A DNA stretch of 64,000 nt from Vampirovibrionales bacterium (GTDB taxonomy: Bacteria; Cyanobacteriota; Vampirovibrionia; Vampirovibrionales; Vampirovibrionaceae): positions 806,001-870,000 of the forward strand of contig JADJRF010000005.1 in the NCBI GenBank assembly GCA_016712355.1. The letters are read 5' to 3'. Under the pieces are notes generated by a model. The model had not been told where the DNA came from. It made no database searches and saw only the letters and a list, made by a program, of their open reading frames with translations. Of this stretch, positions 50,724 to 58,910 are shown piece by piece. The first letter of the stretch is position 1. Each line of letters opens with the position of its first letter. The position numbers and the translations under genes are program-made.

Positions 50724-51924
50724 TCCACGCGAGCCCCTGGTCGCCTTGGGCCTCATGTCGGGCACGTCCGCCGACGCCATCGACGCGTGCGCGGCGCGTT
50801 TTTGCTTAGGTCAGGACGGTCGGCTGTCATGGGAAATTCTCGCGACAGCGACGCGCCCTTTTGAAGACGACCTGCGCGCGCGTCTCCTGCGGCTGTTAGA
50901 GGATACGCCGGCCAGCGCCAGCGAATTCTGCGCCCTGAACGCCGAACTCGGCGAGGCCTTTGCGCAGGCCGCTCTGGCGGCCATGGCGGCAGGCGGGCTG
51001 CGCGCCCAAGATATAGACGTCATTGGCTCGCACGGTCAAACGCTGGCGCACATGCCGCCGGGCAGCGCCTCAGTGTCAGGGACGCTTCAACTGGCAGAAC
51101 CCGCTATTATCGCGGCGCGCACCTCTATCCTGACGATTGCGGACTTTCGACAGGCGGATATGGCCGCCGGCGGTCACGGCGCGCCCCTCGTCCCGCTGGC
51201 GGATCGCTGGCTCTTCCAGCAGCCCGACAGCGGCTGCGCCATGCAGAATATCGGCGGCGTGGGCAATGTCACGCTTCTCCCGCCTAAAAATGCCGGACGC
51301 CCGATTCGCGCTTTCGATACGGGACCGGGCAATCTGCTGATTGACGCGGCGATGCGCCGCCTGTTTGACGCGTCGATGGATCGCGACGGGACGATCGCAG
51401 CCAGCGGGGCGTGTTGTCAATCGTTGTTATCAGCGCTCAATGCGCATCCAGCGGTGCGGGCGTTTTTAGACGCGGCGCCGCCCAAATCCACCGGGCGCGA
51501 TTTATTCAATGAGGCGTTACTGGAATCGGCTCTGAGCGCGTGCGGTGACGCGTCGGCGGCGGATATTATCGCGACGCTCACGGCCTTTACGGCTCAGACG
51601 ATTGCCGACTCTCTGGCGCGCTGGGGCGCTGATCCCGCAGAGGATATCCGCACGCTGATTATTGGGGGCGGCGGCGCGAAAAATCCGACGTTGATGCGCT
51701 TTCTGGACAGTCGCCTCCGTGCATTCGGGCGTCCCATCGCTCTTAAAACCCATGCCGATTACGGGATTCCTAACGCTTATAAAGAAGCGCTCGCCTTCGC
51801 GCTCTTGGCGTGGGCCTCGCTCTGCGGAGCGGCAGGCGCCGTGCCGTCGTGTACTGGCGCGCGCTATGGCGCCCTTCTGGGTAAATTCATGTGGGGCGGC
51901 GCGCCTGCGCGCGTGCTAGAATAG
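50707..51924 (+). CDS. anmK: Anhydro-N-acetylmuramic acid kinase
   Basis: 405 residues. It phosphorylates and opens 1,6-anhydro-MurNAc during recycling of peptidoglycan. The ATP site is ALGLMSGTSADAIDAC. DVIGSHGQTLAHMPPG, QNIGGVGNVTLLPP, FDTGPGNLLIDAAMRR and LIIGGGGAKNPTLMRFL are the family blocks. TTG 50707 is chosen with GGAG 7 bases upstream. The cluster position right after fab genes is unusual for anmK. Confidence 0.93.
   Translation: MFAFRNPREPLVALGLMSGTSADAIDACAARFCLGQDGRLSWEILATATRPFEDDLRARLLRLLEDTPASASEFCALNAELGEAFAQAALAAMAAGGLRAQDIDVIGSHGQTLAHMPPGSASVSGTLQLAEPAIIAARTSILTIADFRQADMAAGGHGAPLVPLADRWLFQQPDSGCAMQNIGGVGNVTLLPPKNAGRPIRAFDTGPGNLLIDAAMRRLFDASMDRDGTIAASGACCQSLLSALNAHPAVRAFLDAAPPKSTGRDLFNEALLESALSACGDASAADIIATLTAFTAQTIADSLARWGADPAEDIRTLIIGGGGAKNPTLMRFLDSRLRAFGRPIALKTHADYGIPNAYKEALAFALLAWASLCGAAGAVPSCTGARYGALLGKFMWGGAPARVLE
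51915..51922 (+). promoter_or_regulatory. Extended -10 upstream of the ferritin-like gene
   Basis: TGC-TAGAAT overlaps the anmK stop codon, 48 bases before the ATG at 51970. Confidence 0.3.
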
Positions 51925-51969
51925 CCTGCGTCCTGTTCGCCTTGTCGTTAATTTGGGGAGATTTCTCTC

Positions 51970-52419
51970 ATGTCCTGCCATGCGTCGTCTGATGTGTATG
52001 ATTTCGATTGTGAAGCCGTTATCGCCCAGCTGAACCATATTCTGGAGAGCGAAATGGCGGGCGTGGTGCGCTATACGCATTATTCGTTCATGGTATTCGG
52101 CATGGAGCGTTTGCCGCTGCAAGTCTGGCTTCAGCAACAGGCAAGCGAATCGCTTCTGCACTCGCAGCAGGCGGGCGAACTGATTACGCATCTGGGTGGA
52201 CACCCCTCGCTGAAGATTGGCACGCTGCTGGAAAGTCATAAGCACGACACGCGCAGTATTCTCGAAGAAGCGCTGGCTCATGAGTCCGAAGCCATTTACG
52301 CTTACCGCCGCCTGCTGGATCTGGTGAAAGACAAGTCGGTTTTGATCGAGGAATTCGCGCGTCAGCATATCTTTCAGGAAGAGCAGCACATTGGCGACGT
52401 GCGCAAAATGATGCGCTGA
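51970..52419 (+). CDS. Ferritin-like / bacterioferritin-family protein
   Basis: 149 residues forming a four-helix bundle. Iron ligands are expected in NHILESEMAGVVRYTHYSF (Glu of the first helix), SLLHSQQAGEL, AHESEAIYAYRRLLDL and QEEQHIGDVRKMM, the usual Glu-xx-His pattern of bacterioferritin. Haem-binding Met is not obvious. GGGGAG precedes the ATG by 7 bases. Proximity to feoAB, about 6 kb away, may reflect common iron control, but no Fur-like box is seen here. Confidence 0.85.
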   Translation: MSCHASSDVYDFDCEAVIAQLNHILESEMAGVVRYTHYSFMVFGMERLPLQVWLQQQASESLLHSQQAGELITHLGGHPSLKIGTLLESHKHDTRSILEEALAHESEAIYAYRRLLDLVKDKSVLIEEFARQHIFQEEQHIGDVRKMMR

Positions 52420-52453
52420 AAGTCAGACTCGCAAATTCAGATTTCAGAAGAGC

Positions 52454-53836
52454 TTAGGCAACCACCACGCCCTTGAGATCATACGGACCGGCGGATGTCA
52501 CGCGCGCCTGAACCAGATCGCCGGGCAGCGTCTGTCCATCGGGGTCTTTAAGCAGGACGCTGTTATCCACTTCCGGCGCATCCCAGGCCGTGCGCCCGAT
52601 GAGCTGGCCATACGAATTCTGCGAATCGATCAGCACCGCAAGCGTTTGGCCCACCAGCGCCTGATTATGCGCATAGGCGATGCCCTGTTGCGCGGCCATC
52701 AACGTGCGGCGGCGCGCAGCGATTTCTTTTTTGGCGACCTTACCGTCCAGATCACGGCTGTCGGCCCCCTCCACGTCAGAATATTCAAAGACGCCCAGGC
52801 GCTCAAATCGCGCGCGTTGCAACACGCCTTGCAGATGCTCGAAATGCGCCTGCGTCTCGCCGGGGAATCCGACGATGAAGGAACTGCGCAGGGCCACGCC
52901 CGGGATGCGCGCGCGGGCGCGATCCGCAAAGGCCTCTACATCGAACGACGGGCGGCGCATGCGGCGCAAAATGTCTGGATGGCTGTGCTGTAGAGGGCAA
53001 TCGAGATATTTAACGACGCGATCGCACTCGGCGATGGCGGTCAGAAGATCGTCGCTGACCAGCGTAGGGTAAGCGTACATGACGCGAATCCAGTCGAGGC
53101 CGTCCACCGTGTTGAGCGCACGCAGCAAATCGGCAAGCGTCAGGCCGAATTCTTTGCCGTAACTGGTGGCGTCTTGCCCGACCAGAATAATCTCGCGCAC
53201 GCCGCTTTGTGCCAGACTGCGGGCATTTTCCACCACGTTTTGCAGCGGACGGCTGCGAAACGCCCCGCGCAACGAGGGAATAATACAAAACGAGCAACGA
53301 TAGTCGCAGCCTTCGGCAATTTTCACGTATGCCCACGCGCCCGAGGTGATATGACGTCGCTGATGATCTTCCTGCAGGAGATAGTCTGGATCCTGCTGAA
53401 TCGCCAGCACGCGCTCGCCTTGCTGGCTTTGGCGCAGGATGCGGGCAATATCGCCGACATGATGCGTACCGACAACAGCCTGCGCCTCAGGGAAAAGCGT
53501 GAGCAGATCGCCCTGGAATTTTTGCGCCAGACAGCCGGCAATCAGCAGTTTTTTGCCTTGTTCAGCCAACTGGGCCAGCGCCTCGACCGATTCGGCCTGC
53601 GCTTTTTCGATAAAGGCGCAGGTGTTAACCAGCACTACGTCCGCCTCCGACTCGTCGGCCACAATCGTATGACCGTCCTGCGTGAGAGCGCCTAACATGG
53701 TTTCCGTGTCCACCAGATTTTTCGGACACCCCAGATGCACAAAGCCGATTTTTTGAGCTTTGACGGGCAAGGCCAGCGCATCGGCGCCCTCAGGGGCGAT
53801 GGGGGAGGGGACGGGCGTAAGAGAAGATGTCGTCAT
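52454..53836 (-). CDS. rimO: Ribosomal protein uS12 methylthiotransferase RimO
   Basis: 460 residues. It adds a methylthio group to Asp of ribosomal protein uS12. The N-terminal domain has three Cys for the second cluster: Cys37 in HLGCPKNLVDTE, Cys73 in NTCAF and Cys102 in AGCLAQ. The radical SAM motif is C177-x3-C181-x2-C184 (CDYRCSFC). VMYAYPT and the C-terminal TRAM-like part follow. HLGCPKN and the lack of a MiaB tail separate it from MiaB. ATG 53836 is preferred over TTG 53893. Confidence 0.95.
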   Translation of the reverse strand: MTTSSLTPVPSPIAPEGADALALPVKAQKIGFVHLGCPKNLVDTETMLGALTQDGHTIVADESEADVVLVNTCAFIEKAQAESVEALAQLAEQGKKLLIAGCLAQKFQGDLLTLFPEAQAVVGTHHVGDIARILRQSQQGERVLAIQQDPDYLLQEDHQRRHITSGAWAYVKIAEGCDYRCSFCIIPSLRGAFRSRPLQNVVENARSLAQSGVREIILVGQDATSYGKEFGLTLADLLRALNTVDGLDWIRVMYAYPTLVSDDLLTAIAECDRVVKYLDCPLQHSHPDILRRMRRPSFDVEAFADRARARIPGVALRSSFIVGFPGETQAHFEHLQGVLQRARFERLGVFEYSDVEGADSRDLDGKVAKKEIAARRRTLMAAQQGIAYAHNQALVGQTLAVLIDSQNSYGQLIGRTAWDAPEVDNSVLLKDPDGQTLPGDLVQARVTSAGPYDLKGVVVA

Positions 53837-53911
53837 CAGAACAAAACGTCTCAGATTGATCGCGGTTGCGCGCAGAAGGGAGCCATTCAACAAAACCCGC
53901 GCGCGCGGCGT

Positions 53912-53941
53912 TTGTGATCGTGGCGGACATCATACTATAAT
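53912..53941 (+). promoter_or_regulatory. Promoter of the M16 peptidase gene
   Basis: TTGTGA (53912-53917) and a perfect TATAAT (53936-53941) are 18 bases apart, 37 bases upstream of the start codon. Confidence 0.55.
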
Positions 53942-53978
53942 GCGGGCGCGTCACAGACGATGAGAGGAGATTGCGCGC

Positions 53979-56819
53979 GTGAGAGGACAAGCCATCGGGC
54001 GTTGCGTCGGGGCGCTCTATCTCGCCCTGTCATTAGGGGGAATGACCCTCAACGGGCTGGCGTGCGCCGCCGCGCCAGAAGGCGCTTCTGCGAAAAACCT
54101 TGGCGTCCCCGCGCCAGCGTCTGCAGCGACTGCCGACCACGGTATTCACACGTTTCAGCTACCTTCGGGGCAAACGCTGTACGTAAAAGAGAGCCGCGAC
54201 TTGCCCGTGGTGACGATCGACACCTGGGTCAAAACCGGCTCAGTGAATGAAACCGACGCCACCAACGGCGTGTCTCATTTTCTGGAGCATCTGATTTTTA
54301 AAGGCGCCGACGCCATGAGCGCCGCCGATATCAATCAGCGTATCGAGGCTTATGGCGGTCGCTTCAACGCCGCCACCAGCGATGACTTTACGCATTACTA
54401 CATCAGCGCCCCCTCGCGCTTTCTGGAGCCGTTGCTCGCCATTCATGCGGCGATGCTGCAACGCGCCTCCATCCCGCCGCAGGAACTTGACCGCGAGCGC
54501 AAGGTGGTTCAGGAAGAAATCAACATGGACGACGACAAGCCGCAGCGTCGGCTGATGATGACCCTCTCGCGCCTGATGTTCGCCGGTCATGGGTACGCTT
54601 ATGACACGCTGGGCACGCGCGAAGGCATCGGGTCGGTTCCACGCGCGCGAATCCTCAACTATTACCATTACTGGTACCGTCCGCAACACATGAATACCGT
54701 GATTGTGGGCGACGTCTCGCCACAACGCGCCGCCGCGCTGGTCCAGAAATATTTTCCCGCCAACGGCTTCAAGGGGGCCTCCGTCTCTGCGGCTCCTGCT
54801 ACCGTTGCAAGCGATCCGAACGCCTATAGCGCCCCCCCTGTGGGAAAACCGGCCGGACCGCAGGACATTCAGACCCGGGTTCTGGCGGACCCGAATATAT
54901 CGCAGGCCTATGCCACGCTGGCGTTTTTGGGACCCGATGTTGAAAACCGCCAGGCAAGCTGCGCACTCGATGTCGCAATGATGGCGCTGGCCTCCGGGCG
55001 CAGTTCGCGCCTGTATAAAGAGTTGAAAGAGCGGCAAAATCTCGTCAACAGCATTGAAGGCGGCAACTGGACCATGCGTTACGCTGGTCTGCTCTATGTC
55101 GCCGCTGAAACGGCCCCGGAAAAGCTGGCCCAGTCGCAGGCCGAAATCGTCCGCATGGTCCAGGAATTGCGCGCAAACGGCATTACCAACGAAGAGCTGG
55201 AAAAAGCGAAAATCCAGACGCTGAAAGACTTCGCCTTTCTGAATGAATCCACCGACGGGGTAGCCAACACGATTGGCTATAACGTCACCATTGGCTCACT
55301 GAGCGACTATACCGATTATGTTCAGCGAATTCAGGCCGTGACGCGAGAAGAGGCGCAAGCCGCGCTCGCACAATACCTCGACTTTAACCGTGCGGTGTGG
55401 GTGGCGGCGATCCCCAAAGACGCTGCCAGTCTCGGCGCCCCCCCGGCAGAAGAAGCGCGGATGAAAGCGCTGCTTGCCAACGCCGCCCTTGCCATCTCAC
55501 AACCTGCCTCCAAATCGGCTGCTGCGTCGGCGTCCGCGTCTACGGCCACTGGTGCGATGAGCATCCTGCGCGAAAAGTTGCCGAATGGCCTGACGCTGAT
55601 CCTCAAAAACAAGCCGGACGCCGATACGGTCGCCGTTAAGGTAATGATGCGCGGCGGACGCGCGGCGGAACGCATTCCCGGCGTGGCGCAACTCACCGCA
55701 CAACTGTTGCAGAAAGGCACCAGCGCCCGTCAGGCCGAAGCCTTGAACCGCGAACTCGAATCGCGCGGCATGTCTCTCAGCGCTTCGGCGGCGGAAGATT
55801 ATCTCGACGTGACGGGAACCGCCGTGGCGGGGGATTTGGGCGAACTGTTGCTGATTCTGCAGGACGTTCTTACCCATCCGGCCTTCCGCGCAGATGATTT
55901 CGCAAAAGAGCGCGACGCGCTGGCCCAATCGCTGAAGGCCAGCCGCGACGAGCCCGCCTCGCTGGCGCTGGAAAATCTCGGCCAATCGCTCTATCCCCGT
56001 CATCCCTATGGGAATCTGGGGCGACGGGTGGAGACGCGTCTGAATGAGATTCAGCCAGAAGACATCCGCCGCTTTTATGAGGCGCTTGCGCAACCGGACA
56101 ATCTGGTAGTGACGGTCGTCGGCCGCGCCGATCCCGATGCGATTCGCGCGTGGCTGCTGGCGGCTTTTGGCGCCAAATCGTCTGCCGCTGCGACCCCCTT
56201 ACCGCTGGCGCCGCCGGTTGAAACGCTGTCCGCCAATAAAACCATCCAGGACGCCAAACCCCGGCAATCCGCCGCCTGGATAGCCCAAGGCTGGCTCGCT
56301 CCCGCGATCAGCTCGCCGGATTACGCCCCGGTGAAGGCGCTGAATGCCTTGCTTGGCATGGGCATGAGTTCGCGCCTTTTCCATGAATTGCGCGAAAAAC
56401 AGGGGCTGGCCTACGTGGTGTCGAGCTATTATCCCAGCTTGCGCGACCAAAGCCGTCTGGCGCTGTATATCGGCGCGGATCCCAAAAATCGCGCGCGCGC
56501 GCTAGCGGGCTTCCAGCGCGAAGTTCAGCGCCTGCAAAGCGCTCCGCCAGACGCCCGCGAGTTGCAACAAGCCAAAGACAAGCTGATGGGCGCTTTCCTG
56601 CTCGATCATGAAAGCAACGCCCGTCAGGCCTATTACTTGGGCTTGTTTGAACTGCTGGGCGTCGGCTACCAGTTTGATCAGCGTTATGGTCAGCTGATCC
56701 AGCGCGTCACGCCCGCAGATATCCAGCGCGTGGCGCGGAGCCTCTTCTCAAAGCCAATGGTCCTGTCGATCGTCGAACCTGCCGCCGGGCCCGCGCCTGC
56801 TGCGCCTAAAAACGATTAG
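53979..56819 (+). CDS. M16 zinc peptidase, two domains fused
   Basis: 946 residues. Residues 1-32 look like a signal peptide (LYLALSLGGMTLNGLACA). The N-terminal half has the inverted zinc motif H100-FL-E103-H104 and a Glu180 in DRERKVVQEEINMDDD, 76 residues later as expected, so it is active. The C-terminal half, from about residue 525 after an Ala/Ser linker, repeats the fold but has GVAQLTAQLLQKG where the motif should be, so it is the inactive partner. Such fusions are exported processing or turnover peptidases (PqqL-like). GAGGAG lies 10 bases before GTG. Confidence 0.92.
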   Translation: MRGQAIGRCVGALYLALSLGGMTLNGLACAAAPEGASAKNLGVPAPASAATADHGIHTFQLPSGQTLYVKESRDLPVVTIDTWVKTGSVNETDATNGVSHFLEHLIFKGADAMSAADINQRIEAYGGRFNAATSDDFTHYYISAPSRFLEPLLAIHAAMLQRASIPPQELDRERKVVQEEINMDDDKPQRRLMMTLSRLMFAGHGYAYDTLGTREGIGSVPRARILNYYHYWYRPQHMNTVIVGDVSPQRAAALVQKYFPANGFKGASVSAAPATVASDPNAYSAPPVGKPAGPQDIQTRVLADPNISQAYATLAFLGPDVENRQASCALDVAMMALASGRSSRLYKELKERQNLVNSIEGGNWTMRYAGLLYVAAETAPEKLAQSQAEIVRMVQELRANGITNEELEKAKIQTLKDFAFLNESTDGVANTIGYNVTIGSLSDYTDYVQRIQAVTREEAQAALAQYLDFNRAVWVAAIPKDAASLGAPPAEEARMKALLANAALAISQPASKSAAASASASTATGAMSILREKLPNGLTLILKNKPDADTVAVKVMMRGGRAAERIPGVAQLTAQLLQKGTSARQAEALNRELESRGMSLSASAAEDYLDVTGTAVAGDLGELLLILQDVLTHPAFRADDFAKERDALAQSLKASRDEPASLALENLGQSLYPRHPYGNLGRRVETRLNEIQPEDIRRFYEALAQPDNLVVTVVGRADPDAIRAWLLAAFGAKSSAAATPLPLAPPVETLSANKTIQDAKPRQSAAWIAQGWLAPAISSPDYAPVKALNALLGMGMSSRLFHELREKQGLAYVVSSYYPSLRDQSRLALYIGADPKNRARALAGFQREVQRLQSAPPDARELQQAKDKLMGAFLLDHESNARQAYYLGLFELLGVGYQFDQRYGQLIQRVTPADIQRVARSLFSKPMVLSIVEPAAGPAPAAPKND

Positions 56820-56871
56820 CGCCAAGGCTCAAGCCGCTTCCAGCCCTTCTTTTCAGGAGCCCGTTCGTTCC

Positions 56872-57783
56872 GTGACGCTTCGTTTTCGCGCCCCAGCCAC
56901 CAGCGCCAATCTGGGCCCCGGCTTTGATAGCTTTGGCCTGGCCTTGACCCTGTATAATCATTTCGCCTTCACGCTGGCCGAACGGGACGCGGTCGTCGTC
57001 AGTGACGCGTCCACCGTCAACACCAAGGGTTTAAGTGTCGCGCCGCAAGACAATCTGGCGTTTCAGGCGCTGGATCGACTTTATGCGGAGTGGGGGCGCT
57101 CACGTCCGCCCGTAACACTGGAAATTACCGCTCACATCCCACTGGCGCGCGGTTTGGGAAGCAGTTCGACGGCGATTGTGGCGGCGCTGGCGGCAGGACT
57201 CGAACTCAGCGGCGAATCCGCGTCGCGCTGCGACTTGCTGCGTCTGGCCAGCGAACTGGAAGGGCATCCTGATAACGTGGCCCCGGCGCTGTTAGGCGGC
57301 GTGACCCTGTGCGATGGCTCTGCCGGGCGGATGCGTTGCTATTCGCTGCCGTGGCCGGACGAGTGGGGTTTGATGGCCATTGCGCCCTCCGATCGTCTGT
57401 TGACCGAGGACGGCCGCCAAGCGCTGCCTGAAAGCTATTCGCGCGAAGATGCGGTCTTTAATCTGCGCAAATCCAGCGTGTTCGTTTACAGTCTGATGCG
57501 CGCCGACCCGGAGGCCTTCGCCGATAGTTTGTCAGACCGTCTGCATCAGCCGTATCGAGGGCCCTTGATTCGCGATTTTGAACCCGTCCGCGCGCTGGCC
57601 CGGCAAGCGGGCGCCTTTGGGGTGGTGATCAGCGGATCGGGCTCGTCGTTGCTCGCGTTCTATCCCAAAAACGCCGAATCTGCGCTGACAGCGGCATTAC
57701 AGGCGTACCAGCGCGACCGTGGCGAAAATCTGCGTATTTTACCGTTGGGCCTGGACACCGAAGGCGTTCAACGCGAAATTTAA
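56872..57783 (+). CDS. thrB: Homoserine kinase
   Basis: 303 residues, a GHMP-family kinase that makes O-phosphohomoserine for threonine. The start FRAPATSANLGPGFDSFGLAL matches ThrB, the ATP loop is PLARGLGSSSTAIVAALAAG, and VVISGSGSSLLAF is the C-terminal GHMP motif. GTG start with AGGAG 9 bases upstream. Follows the peptidase by 52 bases, perhaps from a shared transcript; no other threonine genes are near. Confidence 0.95.
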   Translation: MTLRFRAPATSANLGPGFDSFGLALTLYNHFAFTLAERDAVVVSDASTVNTKGLSVAPQDNLAFQALDRLYAEWGRSRPPVTLEITAHIPLARGLGSSSTAIVAALAAGLELSGESASRCDLLRLASELEGHPDNVAPALLGGVTLCDGSAGRMRCYSLPWPDEWGLMAIAPSDRLLTEDGRQALPESYSREDAVFNLRKSSVFVYSLMRADPEAFADSLSDRLHQPYRGPLIRDFEPVRALARQAGAFGVVISGSGSSLLAFYPKNAESALTAALQAYQRDRGENLRILPLGLDTEGVQREI

Positions 57784-57804
57784 ACTCTGAAGTCTACGTC
57801 GACC

Positions 57805-58425
57805 TCAGGACGACGCGAGCGCATCTTCAGGGACGGGGCCTGCGCCGTCATCGCCAATGAGATCCATTTCTACCCGCGCGCGAATGGCGGCTTTGGGGAT
57901 CTGGATGTCGCCACAACCCTGATTTTCAGCCAGCATCACATGCGGCGTGACCTGAACGACGCTGTCGTCTTCGTAGGTGATAAAGCCGCAGGAGACCGTC
58001 ACCAGCAACTCAGGCTTGGCCGCCAGCGAACGCCAGTGACCGACGACGCTCGGGGCGCTGGTCCAGGTGACGCACTCGAGAGGGTATTTAATGGGTTGGG
58101 TCATGGCAAGGGCCTTTTCTTTCATCAGACGAGACGATCGCGCCTGGTGCGCGAGCGCCGCAAGTTGACGCTGCTGGGTCGCCAGTTGGGTTTGCAGGGC
58201 GAACAGGGCATTCTTTCGCTCGCGATCGGTACTTTCTCGCTGAAGCAACATTGCCTTCAGCTCCTGCTTCTGGCGTTGCAGCAAGTCGACCGTTTCGCGC
58301 AGGGTGCGACGTTCTTCTTCCATCTCACGCCATTGCGCGGCGCTTTCGGCGGCGGGGGGCGCAGAAGGCGCATTTTCAGGCGGCTTGGGTTCGAACTCGC
58401 CCGCCGAGGTCTCAAATAGACTCAT
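57805..58425 (-). CDS. Coiled-coil hypothetical protein
   Basis: About 206 residues, not recognised. An acidic Pro/Ala-rich head (residues 5-30) leads to a long charged coiled coil (about 33-105, EMEEERRTLRETVDLLQRQK pattern). A mixed C-terminal domain (PSVVGHWRSLAAKPELLVTV and so on) has a few Cys. No membrane helix. It converges on thrB 21 bases away and is divergent from feoA. A GTG three bases before ATG 58425 is a possible alternative start. Confidence 0.65.
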   Translation of the reverse strand: MSLFETSAGEFEPKPPENAPSAPPAAESAAQWREMEEERRTLRETVDLLQRQKQELKAMLLQRESTDRERKNALFALQTQLATQQRQLAALAHQARSSRLMKEKALAMTQPIKYPLECVTWTSAPSVVGHWRSLAAKPELLVTVSCGFITYEDDSVVQVTPHVMLAENQGCGDIQIPKAAIRARVEMDLIGDDGAGPVPEDALASS

Positions 58426-58528
58426 CACGCGCGTCCATCTCTCCGTGTCATACGATTCAGGGTGAACGACGTTATACCATCAATCGCTAAGACATGGGTA
58501 GTAGTTTTGGCTGCGCGCGCGACGCTTC

Positions 58529-58553
58529 TTTACGCAGCGCGTAAAATTTACGC
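58529..58553. promoter_or_regulatory. Inverted and direct repeat of TTTACGC
   Basis: TTTACGC-AGC-GCGTAAA (58529-58545) is a perfect 7-3-7 inverted repeat, and TTTACGC occurs again at 58547-58553. It lies in the divergent region before feoA. Confidence 0.5.
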
Positions 58554-58601
58554 AGAAAAAGCCGTGAACTTGATTTTAGTCATTGAAGCGCATCGCTTTT
58601 T

Positions 58602-58616
58602 TGATAATAATTCTCA
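58602..58616. promoter_or_regulatory. Fur box candidate before feoA
   Basis: TGATAAT-A-ATTCTCA matches the 7-1-7 Fur consensus (TGATAAT-n-ATTATCA) with one mismatch, 27 bases before the feoA start codon. Iron-dependent repression is expected from the position. Confidence 0.7.
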
Positions 58617-58642
58617 AGTAAGCCCCTGAAGCAGGAACCGCC

Positions 58643-58885
58643 ATGCCGATTTCCCTGGAACAGGCGCGCGTCGGCGCCGATTTTGACATCGCGACGATTG
58701 AGGATCCCACTATTGCGCTCATGGCGCTTCGTCTGGGGATTCAGGCCGGTCAGCGCGTGACGCTTTCTTCGCGCCTGCCGGGCGGACCCTCTGTTCTGCG
58801 CCGTGGCGGGCAAGAAATCGCGCTGGGTCGCGACATCTGCAAAGGGATTCAGGTCAGCGATCCGTGCCCGGCCTTGGCCGTATGA
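58643..58885 (+). CDS. feoA: Ferrous iron transport protein FeoA
   Basis: 80 residues, an SH3-like cytoplasmic partner of FeoB. The region MALRLGIQAGQRVTLSSRLP matches the FeoA core (the usual L-x-x-LGI-x-x-G), and IALGRDICKGIQV closes it. AGGAA lies about 6 bases upstream of the ATG. It is 25 bases from feoB and shares its promoter. Confidence 0.88.
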   Translation: MPISLEQARVGADFDIATIEDPTIALMALRLGIQAGQRVTLSSRLPGGPSVLRRGGQEIALGRDICKGIQVSDPCPALAV

Positions 58886-58910
58886 TCGCGTTTCGCGTGA
58901 CAGGGATCCT

